64,000 nt of DNA, taken from positions 1 to 64,000 of the forward strand of contig DCVB01000095.1 in NCBI GenBank assembly GCA_002327965.1, written 5' to 3'. The translations under genes and the position numbers were made by a program. Below, piece by piece: positions 25,812 through 33,585 of this stretch (position 1 is its first letter; each line of letters begins with the position of its first letter). A model generated the notes under the pieces. The model was not told the DNA's origin and made no database searches. It saw nothing but the letters and a program-made list of their open reading frames with translations. This DNA is from Candidatus Aminicenantes bacterium UBA2199 (GTDB taxonomy: Bacteria; Acidobacteriota; Aminicenantia; UBA2199).

Positions 25812-27293
25812 TCAGGACAAGGCCTTCAGCAGGCCCGTGCGCTCGTTGAATTCGGCGATCATCTCGTCCCAGCGCCCGACCTGGCTGAAGATGCGCGGCC
25901 AGATCTCCCGGTCGTGCCAGAGCTGGTTGAGGTCGGCGATCTCCTTGGCCTGCTGCTCCACCCAGGTGAAGTACTTCAGGTTGTGGATGGCCTTGCGGTC
26001 GCTGTAGGTCAGCTCCTTGAAGAAATCCTCTCCCTGCCCCCAGAGACAGCGCTCCAGGTCGCAGCTTGCCTGCAGCGCGGTATACTCGCCGCGCTCGTCA
26101 TGAAGCTCCCGCAGCCGTGAAGCATAGAGGTCGGAAGAATCGGTGGCCAGAGTGACCAGCACGTCGTCGCCGGTCATCTCGAAATGCTTGGCCGTCTTGA
26201 TGGCCGCCAGGACGTTGGCGATCGAGGAGATGCCCAGCAGCGGCAGGCCGTCGACCTGCTCCTCCGCCAGGCCCAGTTCCAGAAGGCGCCGGCGCCCGGC
26301 CGGCTCGTTGAACAGGCGCAAGAGGCGCATGCAGTCCTCGTCGTCGATGGCGGCCACGGCGTCGGTATTGCGCACGTTGTGGATCCAGGGCACGTGCTTG
26401 TCGCCGATGCCTTCGATGCGGTGGCCGCCGAAGCCGTTGTGCAGCAGCGTCGGGCACTGCTGCGCCTCGGAAGCCACCACCTTGAGCGCCGGGTGGCTCA
26501 GGCGCAGGGCGTCACCGGCGGCGATGGTGCCGGCCGAGCCGGTGGCCGAAACAAAGGCGGCCAGGACCGAGCCGGGGCCGGCCAGCCGGTTGAAGATCTC
26601 CTCGATCGCGGCGGCGGTATTGGTGTGGTGCCACACGGCGTTGCCGAACTCGTCGAACTGGTTGAAAATGACGCAATCGGGCCGCGTCTTGCGGATCTCC
26701 CAGCATTTGTCGTAGATCTCCTTGACGTTGGACTCGCAGCCCGGGGTGGCGATGACCTCGGCGCCGATCTCCCGCAGCCAGTCGAAGCGCTCGCGGCTCA
26801 TCAGCTCGGGCAGGATGGCGACGGCGGTGCAGCCCATGAGGTACGAGTCGAAGGCGCCGCCGCGGCAGTAGTTGCCGGTCGAGGGCCAGACCGCCTTGTG
26901 GAAGGTTGGGTCGAAGCGGCCGCTGACCAATACCGGCGCCAGGCAGCCGTAGGCGGCGCCGACCTTGTGCGCCCCGGTGGGGAACCACTTGCCGACCAGC
27001 AGCACGATGCGCGCCTTGACTCCGGTTAGCAACGGCGGCAGTTCCAGGAAGTTGGCGCCGCCGAACAGGCCGCCCTTTTCCCGGGGCTCGTTCTTCCAGG
27101 TGATGCGGAACAGGTTGAGCGGGTGCAGGTCCCAGAGGCCGATGCCGCGCAGCCTGTCCTTGATCCGGGCCGGGATCCTCTCCGGATCGCGCTGCTCTGC
27201 GAAGGTGGGCAGGATGATGTTCTTCTCGCGGAAGCGGGCGACGGTCTTTTCCAGCACGGCCGGATCGACGACGCGGTCGATGATGGGGATCAT
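25812..27293 (-). CDS. PLP-dependent fold-type II enzyme (possible ammonia-lyase)
   Basis: The 493-residue protein belongs to the tryptophan synthase beta / threonine dehydratase fold. The PLP lysine is likely in FPTGAHKVGAAYG, and a phosphate-cup glycine-serine segment, SATGSAGTIAAGD, lies in the middle. Start ATG 27293 follows AAGGAG by seven nt. It is first in the operon with hydantoinase, ygfJ and xdhC. E. coli ygeX, a 2,3-diaminopropionate ammonia-lyase of the same fold, occupies a similar position beside ssnA and xdhD, so an ammonia-lyase step on a purine ring-opening product is a reasonable hypothesis. It is about 100 residues longer than YgeX and is not an obvious orthologue. Confidence 0.75.
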   Translation of the reverse strand: MIPIIDRVVDPAVLEKTVARFREKNIILPTFAEQRDPERIPARIKDRLRGIGLWDLHPLNLFRITWKNEPREKGGLFGGANFLELPPLLTGVKARIVLLVGKWFPTGAHKVGAAYGCLAPVLVSGRFDPTFHKAVWPSTGNYCRGGAFDSYLMGCTAVAILPELMSRERFDWLREIGAEVIATPGCESNVKEIYDKCWEIRKTRPDCVIFNQFDEFGNAVWHHTNTAAAIEEIFNRLAGPGSVLAAFVSATGSAGTIAAGDALRLSHPALKVVASEAQQCPTLLHNGFGGHRIEGIGDKHVPWIHNVRNTDAVAAIDDEDCMRLLRLFNEPAGRRRLLELGLAEEQVDGLPLLGISSIANVLAAIKTAKHFEMTGDDVLVTLATDSSDLYASRLRELHDERGEYTALQASCDLERCLWGQGEDFFKELTYSDRKAIHNLKYFTWVEQQAKEIADLNQLWHDREIWPRIFSQVGRWDEMIAEFNERTGLLKALS

Positions 27294-27317
27294 AAGAGCT
27301 CCTTTTTGCGCGAGGAT

Positions 27318-27346
27318 ATTTTCCTCTTTCATGCCGGGGGTGTCAA
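27318..27346 (-). promoter_or_regulatory. promoter of the PLP-hydantoinase-ygfJ-xdhC operon
   Basis: On the minus strand a perfect TTGACA (27341-27346), 17 nt and GAAAAT (27318-27323, 4/6) precede the operon; AAGGAG follows in a short leader. Confidence 0.5.
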
Positions 27347-27361
27347 GGGTCAGGGAGAGGA

Positions 27362-27521
27362 ACTCAGTGTAGGGTGTAAGGCGTAAGGTGTAAGGAAAGA
27401 GAAGAAACTGATCCAACTCAGTACTCCTTTTTAAAAAGCATGGTGGCGCTTTTAAAAAAACGCCGATGATCGATAGTATGCCTTATTCTTCCCCTGTGCC
27501 TTACGCCCTGCGCCCTGCGCC
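27362..27521. repeat. GTAAGGY-type inverted repeat block
   Basis: GTGTAGG, GTGTAAGG, CGTAAGG, TGTAAGG (27367-27394) are answered by GTGCCTTACGCCCTGCGCCC (27496-27515) and flanking words. The spacer holds an AAAAAGC/GCTTTTT pairing (27431-27454). The block separates two divergent operons. Confidence 0.7.
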
Positions 27522-27543
27522 GAGCCCCTTGTTCGGTTCAATA

Positions 27544-27552
27544 TGGTATAAT
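27544..27552 (+). promoter_or_regulatory. extended -10, leaderless-type promoter of the TGS-uridine kinase gene
   Basis: TGG-TATAAT ends five nt before the ATG at 27558. The match to an extended -10 is perfect, no Shine-Dalgarno is present, and the start point would fall on or beside the start codon. Confidence 0.65.
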
Positions 27553-27557
27553 TAATC

Positions 27558-29204
27558 ATGGGTAAAATCACTCTAACCTACCCCGACGGCAACACGATCA
27601 CCGCGCCCCCCGGCAAGAACCTGTTCGAGCTGAGCCGCGGCGCCAGCGGCCTGGTGCTGGCCGCGCGGCTCGACGGCGACCTGGTGCCGCTGGACGTCGT
27701 CCCGGAGCGGGATGCCCGCCTGGAATGGGTGACCTACGGCGAGAAGGCCGGCGTGGAGGCCTACCAGCGCAGCGCCTCCTTCATCCTGAACATGGCCGTC
27801 TCCGAGCTGTTCCGCAACACGCGCCTGGTCATCGGCCACTCGATCTCCTTCGGCTTCTACTACGACTTCGCCTGCGGCATCCCCGTCACCCAGGAGCTGC
27901 TCAACGAGATCAGCGCCCGCATGCGCGAGATCTGCGCCCGCGACCTGCCGTTCCGCCGCCGCCGGCTGCCGCGGCGGCAGGCCGTCGACTTTTTCGCCGG
28001 CCGCGCCATGAGCGACAGCCGGCGCCTGGCCGAGCACTTCCCGGGCGAAACGCTCCAGGTCTACGAGTGCGGCAATTTCGCCAACCTGGAGATCTATCCG
28101 CTGGCCTTTTCCACCGGCGCCGTTTCGCGCTTCGAGCTGAAGTCCTACAGCCCGGGCTTCGTCATGCTTTTCCCCGAACCCGATGACTTCACGGTCAACA
28201 GCCACATCGGCAAGACGCGCAAGCTTTTCCAGATCTACCAGGAGAGCAAGGAGTGGGGGAACATCCTCGGCGTCAGCGACGTCGGGCGCCTGGACCAGAT
28301 CATCGCCCGCGACAACATCTCGGAGATCATCAAGGTGGCCGAGGCTCTGCACGAGAAAAAGATCGCGCGCATCGCCGACGCCATCACCGAGCAGCGCGAC
28401 GACCTGCGCCTGGCGCTGGTCACCGGCCCGTCGGCCGCCGGCAAGACCACCTTCTGCAAGCGCCTGTCGGCCCAGCTGCAGGTCAACGGCATCCGGCCGC
28501 TGGCCCTTTCCATGGACAACTACTTCGTCGACCGCGAGGCCTGCCCTCGCGACGAGAGCGGCGAGTACGACTTCGAGGCCGTGGAGGCGCTCGATCTCGA
28601 CCTCTTCAACCGCCACCTTTCCGACCTGCTGGAGGGGCGTGAAGTGCCCGTTCCCCGGTTCGATTTCGAGACGGGGCGCCGCGCCCCGGACCACCGCCTC
28701 ACCTGGCTCGAGGACGACCAGGTGCTGCTGGTCGAGGGCATCCACGCCCTCAACCCGCGCATCAGCGCCGCGGTCGACGAGCAAACCAAGTTCCGCATCT
28801 ACATTTCGGCGCTGACGCAGCTGACCATCAACGACCACAGCCGCATCTCGACCACCGACACGCGCATGCTGCGGCGCATGGTCCGCGACAACCGCTACCG
28901 CAACTACAGCGCCGCCGAAACCCTGAAGCGCTTTCCCTCGGTCATCCGCGGCGAGCGGCGCAATACCTATCCTTTCCAGGAGAACGCCGACGTGATGTTC
29001 AATTCGGCACTGGTTTACGAATTGGCGGTGCTGCGCGACCTGGCCGTGCCGCTGCTGGAGGCCATCCCGCGCGACGACGAGGCCTATCCCGAGGCGCAGC
29101 GGCTGAGAAACTTCCTGCGGCTCTTCCGGCCGGTGGCCGCCGACGAGGTTCCCCCGACCTCGATCCTGCGCGAGTTCATCGGCGGCTCCAGCTTCCGCTA
29201 CTGA
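27558..29204 (+). CDS. TGS-domain nucleoside (uridine-type) kinase
   Basis: The 548-residue protein fuses a TGS domain (about 1-60) and a threonyl-tRNA-synthetase-like second domain (about 60-250, with IGHSISFGFYYDF) to a uridine kinase/phosphoribulokinase-type domain. That domain has the P-loop GPSAAGKTTF near residue 290, SMDNYFVD and LLVEGIHALN. This fusion is a recognised family annotated as nucleoside kinase. It should phosphorylate uridine, cytidine or a related nucleoside; the regulatory role of the synthetase-like part is unknown. It has its own leaderless promoter and lies between the two purine operons. Its 3' end overlaps the convergent ssnA-like gene by seven nt. Confidence 0.88.
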   Translation: MGKITLTYPDGNTITAPPGKNLFELSRGASGLVLAARLDGDLVPLDVVPERDARLEWVTYGEKAGVEAYQRSASFILNMAVSELFRNTRLVIGHSISFGFYYDFACGIPVTQELLNEISARMREICARDLPFRRRRLPRRQAVDFFAGRAMSDSRRLAEHFPGETLQVYECGNFANLEIYPLAFSTGAVSRFELKSYSPGFVMLFPEPDDFTVNSHIGKTRKLFQIYQESKEWGNILGVSDVGRLDQIIARDNISEIIKVAEALHEKKIARIADAITEQRDDLRLALVTGPSAAGKTTFCKRLSAQLQVNGIRPLALSMDNYFVDREACPRDESGEYDFEAVEALDLDLFNRHLSDLLEGREVPVPRFDFETGRRAPDHRLTWLEDDQVLLVEGIHALNPRISAAVDEQTKFRIYISALTQLTINDHSRISTTDTRMLRRMVRDNRYRNYSAAETLKRFPSVIRGERRNTYPFQENADVMFNSALVYELAVLRDLAVPLLEAIPRDDEAYPEAQRLRNFLRLFRPVAADEVPPTSILREFIGGSSFRY

Positions 29205-30475
29205 GCCAGCCGCTTCCAGAGCCGCTCGGCGCCGGCGCGGGTCAGCGCCAGCACCTCCGCCTCGTTGACGGTCAGCAGGCGGCGGTTCTCCACGATCAGC
29301 CGGCCGCGGGCGATGACGCTGTCGACGTGGCAGGCGCTCATGCCGTAAAACAGGTGACTGAGGAAATTCCCTTCGTTCAGCGGCGTGGGCGCGGGGTAGT
29401 CCAGCACGACCAGGTTGTTCTCGCCGTCGCCGGCGAAGCCGTTCTCGGACAGGTAGTCGTGGACGCGGCGCAGGCGCGAATAGATCTCGGCCAGGTCGGC
29501 CCGCTCGGGGTCAATACCGCTGAAATAGGCCGCCTGGGCCGAGCGCAGCATGTCGGAGTGCATGCCGTCGGTGCCCAGCATGACGCGGCTGCTCAAACCG
29601 TCGGCGCGGAACAGGCCGACGCGGTTGTTCAGGTTGCTTTCCATGTTTTCCGCCACCCAGGCCGGCGAACCCTTGAGAATGGCCCGCTCCTCCCTGTCCA
29701 GGTGCAGGCCGTGGACCAGGATGGTGCGGGAGAAATCGAGGACGCCGGCCTCATGGAAGCGCTCGACCACCCGGCAGCCGTAGTGGGCGTAAGTCGTCTC
29801 CTGGTCGATGGCGTCCTCGGCGGCGTGCACGTGGAGGCCCGACATGTATTTGCGGGCCAGGGCGACGGCCCGGGTCAGCAGCTCGTTGCCGACGGTGAAC
29901 GAGGCGTGCAGCCCCACCAGGCAGGGCTTGCCGGCGGCCAGGCGGTTGCCGGTCTCGGCCAGCCCTTTTTCGCTGGCGGCAACGCCGTCGCGGTCCGAAA
30001 GCTCCAGGCAGGGCAGCACGCCGATCCCCACCTCGGCGAAGGCGCCGGCGATGGCGTCCAGCGAGCCCTCGACGGCATTGGGCGAGGAGTGGTGGTCGAT
30101 GACGTAGGTCACGCCGCAGCGGGCGCACTGCAACGCCGTGGCCAGGGCCGACAGCAGGACCAGCTCGGGATCGAGGGCGCGGTCCAGCTTCCACCAGACG
30201 TATTCCAGCTTCTGGGCGAAGTCGGCGGGTAGTTTCACCGGCGGCGGCATGCCCCGGGAAAGGGCCGAATAGGCATGGTGGTGGCCGCAGGCGAAGGAGC
30301 GCGTGACCAGCTTGCCGCGGCAGTCCAGCACCCTGTCGCCCGGACCGGGATCCGCGGGGACCTCGCTGACGAATTCCAGTGCGCCGTCGTCGCCCGTTTC
30401 CAGGCGCAGGTGGCCGTGGGAGAATTTCAGCGTCCGCCAGTCGACGTAGGTCGCGTCGCGCAAATAAAGGCTCAT
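29198..30475 (-). CDS. ssnA: SsnA-like amidohydrolase
   Basis: The 425-residue protein is an amidohydrolase-superfamily deaminase-like enzyme. Metal motifs are ACGHHHAYSALSRG (near residue 80), the mid-protein GLHVHAAED, LVHGLHLD and LGTDGMHSDM. The HHHxYSxLxRG pattern is typical of SsnA, a family that travels with selenium-dependent molybdenum hydroxylases. The ATG at 30475 overlaps the hydroxylase stop (ATGA), so both are made together. A role in deaminating or opening a purine-derived ring is expected from this linkage; the reaction is not proven here. Confidence 0.86.
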   Translation of the reverse strand: MSLYLRDATYVDWRTLKFSHGHLRLETGDDGALEFVSEVPADPGPGDRVLDCRGKLVTRSFACGHHHAYSALSRGMPPPVKLPADFAQKLEYVWWKLDRALDPELVLLSALATALQCARCGVTYVIDHHSSPNAVEGSLDAIAGAFAEVGIGVLPCLELSDRDGVAASEKGLAETGNRLAAGKPCLVGLHASFTVGNELLTRAVALARKYMSGLHVHAAEDAIDQETTYAHYGCRVVERFHEAGVLDFSRTILVHGLHLDREERAILKGSPAWVAENMESNLNNRVGLFRADGLSSRVMLGTDGMHSDMLRSAQAAYFSGIDPERADLAEIYSRLRRVHDYLSENGFAGDGENNLVVLDYPAPTPLNEGNFLSHLFYGMSACHVDSVIARGRLIVENRRLLTVNEAEVLALTRAGAERLWKRLAQ

Positions 30476-33027
30476 GTGGATCTCTCCCGCCTCGCAAGCG
30501 GCAGCCGGAAGCGGCGCCGGCCGTCGAAGAGGCACAGGGCGTTGGCCACGGCGGCGGCAGTGGGCACCAAACCGATCTCGCCCACCCCCTTGGCGCCGTA
30601 GGGACCATGCTCGTCGGCCACTTCCACGGCGATCACCTCGATCCCGGGCACGTCGCCGGCCCTGAGCAGGCCCAGGTCGGCCAGGCGGCCGCTGGGCAGG
30701 CCGTCTTTCAAGGGCAGATCCTCGCTCAGGGCGTAGCCCAGCCCCATGACCACCGCCCCCTCGATCTGCCCCTCGAACAGGGTGGGGTTGACGACCCGGC
30801 CGGCATCGTGGGCGGCGACGACCCGGGAAACCCTGCCCTGGCCGTCGACCACCACCAGCTGGGCGGCGTAGCCGTAGGAATAATGGCTGACGGTGCGGCC
30901 GTCCGCCCGCGGCGTCGTCGTCCAGTCGCAGCGCCAGCGCCCGGGATAGACGCGGCCCGCCAGCGCGGCCAGCGGCTTTCTCCCCAGGTCGCGTTTCAGC
31001 GCCACGCAGGCGTCGATGAGGGCGTTGCCCACCAGCGAGGTGGCGCGGGAGGCCGTGGTCATGCCGCTGCGCGCCTCCGCGGCGGTATCGACGCGCACCT
31101 CCATGATCGCCGGGTCGAGGCCGGTTTCCTGGCTGACCACCTGGCGGGCCACGGTGTGCACCCCCTGCCCCATCTCGGTCCAGCCGTGATGAATGAGCAG
31201 CCGGGACCCGGATACGATCTCGATCTTCACCTCGGAGTCGTCGGCGATGCCGTTGCCGATGCCGGTGTTCTTGATGCCGCAGGCCAGGCCGGCGTTCTTC
31301 TCGGCCAGGAACCTATCCTTGATGGCCAGCAGGCAGGCGCGCACTCCGACCCCCTTGCCCAGCACCTGGCCGCTGGCCGTCATGCGCCCGGCGTCCAGGG
31401 CGTTGTCGTAGCGAAATTGCCAGCGGTCGAAGCCCCCCTTTTCACAGAGCATGTCGACGCAGCTTTCCATGGCGAAGGTGACCTGGTTGACGCCGAAGCC
31501 GCGCATGGCGCCGCAGGGGACGTTGTGGGTATGGACCGCCCTGGCCTCGATGTCGGCGGCCGGGACGTGGTAGGCGCCGCTGGCGTGCCCGGCGGCGCGC
31601 TCCAGCACCTTGGCCCCCACCGAGGCGTAGGCGCCGGTGTCGCCGATGATCCGCGCCCGCAGCGCCGTGAGTTTTCCCCGGCGGTCGCAGCCCAGGGCAT
31701 ACTCCATGACGAAGGGATGGCGCTTGGGGTGCATGCGCAGCGATTCGGGCCGGCTCAGGCGCACGCGCACCGGACAACCCAGCAGCAGGGCGAAGAGGGC
31801 GGCATGGCCCTGGGTGGTGAGGTCCTCCTTGCCGCCGAAGCCGCCGCCGTTGGCCACCTGGATGACGCGCACATTTTCCGGCTTCAGCCCCAGGAGCGAG
31901 GCGACCTGGCGCCGGTCCTCGTATACGCCCTGCCCCTGCGAATAGAGGCGCACGCCGCCGGCTTTCGGCAGCGCGACGGAAGCCTCGGTCTCGAGAAAGG
32001 CGTGCTCGATCATCTGGGTGCGGAAGACGCCGGAGGCGACGTGGGCCGAGGCGGCCAGGATGGCGTCAACGTCGCCGCCGCGGCGGATGACGCATTTCTC
32101 GAGCAGATTGCCCTGTTCATGGACGCGGATCGGGCTCCCCTCCGCCTGCAGGAGATCGGTCAGCGGCTCCAGCACCTCGTAGTCCACATCGATGGCGGCG
32201 GCGGCGGCCCGGGCCTGCTCCTCGCCGGCGGCGGCCACTCCGGCCAGGACATCGGCGCCGCAGCGGGTCGTTTCCCCGGCGGCGACCATCAGCGGCCAGT
32301 CGTCGACGACCAATCCCGTGTGGCGCCTGCCGGGGATATCGGCGGCGGTGAACACCCGCAGCACGCCGGGCATGGCCTGCGCCGTTTTCGTGTCGATGCG
32401 CCTGACAACGGCGCGGGCGTGGTCGGAGAACCTCAGGGCGCCGAAGACCATGCCGGGGAAGCGCAGGTCGGCGACGAACGGGCGGCGCCCCACGGCCGTT
32501 TCCCAGGCCTCATATTTCTGCTGGCGGCCGCCGATCCCCTGGTTGGGGTCGGGGGCGGTCGCTTCCTCCCCCGCCAGCAGGCGGGCGGCATGGTCGACGG
32601 CCTCGACGATCTTGACATAGCCGGTGCAGCGGCAGAGGTTCGGCTTCAGCGCGGCCACGATCTGCTCGCGGCCGGGGCGCGGGTTCTTCTGCAGCAGGAT
32701 CTTGGTGCGCATCAGGAAGCCGGGGGTGCAGAAGCCGCACTGCACCGCCCCCTTGCCGACGAAAGCCTGGCCAAGCAGCTTGAGCAAATCCTCTGGCAGG
32801 CCCTCCAGGGTGACGACCCGGCCACCGGCGATCTTCTTCATCGGCGTGACGCAGGACAAGGCCGGCCTGCCGTTCAGCTCCACCAGGCAGGCGCCGCAGG
32901 CCCCCTGGCCCGAGCAGCCGTCCTTGACCGAGGTGATCCCCATGTCCCGGCGCAGAAAATCGAGCAGCGAGCGGTCTTCGTCGCCCGGGTAGCGGACCGC
33001 TGAGCCATTGAGCTCGAACAGGATCAT
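30472..33027 (-). CDS. fused [2Fe-2S]-molybdopterin xanthine dehydrogenase-type hydroxylase
   Basis: The 851-residue enzyme joins, in one chain, a plant-type [2Fe-2S] domain (C38, C44, C47, C59), a second [2Fe-2S] domain (C97, C100, C132, C134) and the molybdenum large subunit. There SQGQGVYE, GGGFGGKEDL, CGAMRGFGVNQ and MGQGVHTVARQV contact the cofactor, and GVGEIGL carries the catalytic glutamate. No FAD domain is present or encoded nearby, so electrons must leave by another carrier. This layout and length fit the selenium-dependent molybdenum hydroxylase 1 family. It should hydroxylate xanthine or another purine. It is first in an operon with ssnA and has a leaderless-type promoter. Confidence 0.9.
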   Translation of the reverse strand: MILFELNGSAVRYPGDEDRSLLDFLRRDMGITSVKDGCSGQGACGACLVELNGRPALSCVTPMKKIAGGRVVTLEGLPEDLLKLLGQAFVGKGAVQCGFCTPGFLMRTKILLQKNPRPGREQIVAALKPNLCRCTGYVKIVEAVDHAARLLAGEEATAPDPNQGIGGRQQKYEAWETAVGRRPFVADLRFPGMVFGALRFSDHARAVVRRIDTKTAQAMPGVLRVFTAADIPGRRHTGLVVDDWPLMVAAGETTRCGADVLAGVAAAGEEQARAAAAAIDVDYEVLEPLTDLLQAEGSPIRVHEQGNLLEKCVIRRGGDVDAILAASAHVASGVFRTQMIEHAFLETEASVALPKAGGVRLYSQGQGVYEDRRQVASLLGLKPENVRVIQVANGGGFGGKEDLTTQGHAALFALLLGCPVRVRLSRPESLRMHPKRHPFVMEYALGCDRRGKLTALRARIIGDTGAYASVGAKVLERAAGHASGAYHVPAADIEARAVHTHNVPCGAMRGFGVNQVTFAMESCVDMLCEKGGFDRWQFRYDNALDAGRMTASGQVLGKGVGVRACLLAIKDRFLAEKNAGLACGIKNTGIGNGIADDSEVKIEIVSGSRLLIHHGWTEMGQGVHTVARQVVSQETGLDPAIMEVRVDTAAEARSGMTTASRATSLVGNALIDACVALKRDLGRKPLAALAGRVYPGRWRCDWTTTPRADGRTVSHYSYGYAAQLVVVDGQGRVSRVVAAHDAGRVVNPTLFEGQIEGAVVMGLGYALSEDLPLKDGLPSGRLADLGLLRAGDVPGIEVIAVEVADEHGPYGAKGVGEIGLVPTAAAVANALCLFDGRRRFRLPLARRERST

Positions 33028-33033
33028 TGGGGC

Positions 33034-33042
33034 ATTATATCA
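33034..33042 (-). promoter_or_regulatory. extended -10, leaderless-type promoter of the hydroxylase-ssnA operon
   Basis: On the minus strand TGA-TATAAT ends six nt before the ATG at 33027, with no ribosome-binding site between. Confidence 0.65.
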
Positions 33043-33084
33043 CAAGAACAAAATGAACCGGGATCGCAGGCAATGAAGGATTGT

Positions 33085-33580
33085 CATACGTGACGAGTGA
33101 CGCGTAACGCGTGACGAGGCAGAACGGAACTTGGCGTAAGGTTCAGGGCGTAAGGCTCAGGGCAAGACAATGGCAAAATTAAAGACGCAGTTCGATGTTC
33201 GACGTTCGAAGTTCGACGTAGAAAGATTGAACATGACATTGAAAAGCAAAAGTTGTTAAACAAGAAATGCACTTGGCCTAATCCTGCCACCGATTGTCGA
33301 TGCATTCATGCTGACACTGTCACTGACACTGACACTTGCCTTGGCTTTCGTTTTGGAAATTGGAATTTGGAGCACAGATCTGCACTTTAGGAGAATATTT
33401 CTACACTGAATTACATTTTCTTCACTAACACTATCACTATCACTAACACTTTTTCTTGAGGGATTTGGTGCTTGGGATTTGGAATTTAAGTCTTCCGATT
33501 GCCTCTTTTCTTTCCGTAAACCGTAAACCGTCAACCGATTGCTTTGATGTCTTGCTGACACTGTCACTGACACTGTTGCT
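33085..33580. repeat. complex intergenic repeat array
   Basis: This gene-free stretch of 558 nt holds at least seven word tracts: CGTGACG (33089-33118), GGCGTAAGG/TCAGGGC (33132-33163), GTTCGAY (33189-33220), GACACT/TGTCAC (33310-33336), CACTAWCACT (33424-33451), GGATTTGG (33460-33485) and GTAAACC (33515-33536), with a second GACACT tract at 33553-33573. The words have 6- or 7-nt periods. No gene or RNA was recognised. Confidence 0.75.
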
Positions 33581-33585
33581 CATCT

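Noticed and set aside
27294..27416. Longer start of the PLP-dependent enzyme
   Set aside because: The upstream codons include promoter and repeat words; AAGGAG lies directly before ATG 27293.
30379..33003. An 874-codon plus-strand open frame
   Set aside because: It is the antisense shadow of the Mo hydroxylase gene; high GC at third positions keeps reverse frames open. Its translation shows no domain, while the minus strand has all cofactor motifs.
30472..33027. Selenocysteine in the Mo hydroxylase
   Set aside because: No in-frame TGA interrupts the gene. In this family selenium, if present, is a labile cofactor ligand rather than selenocysteine.
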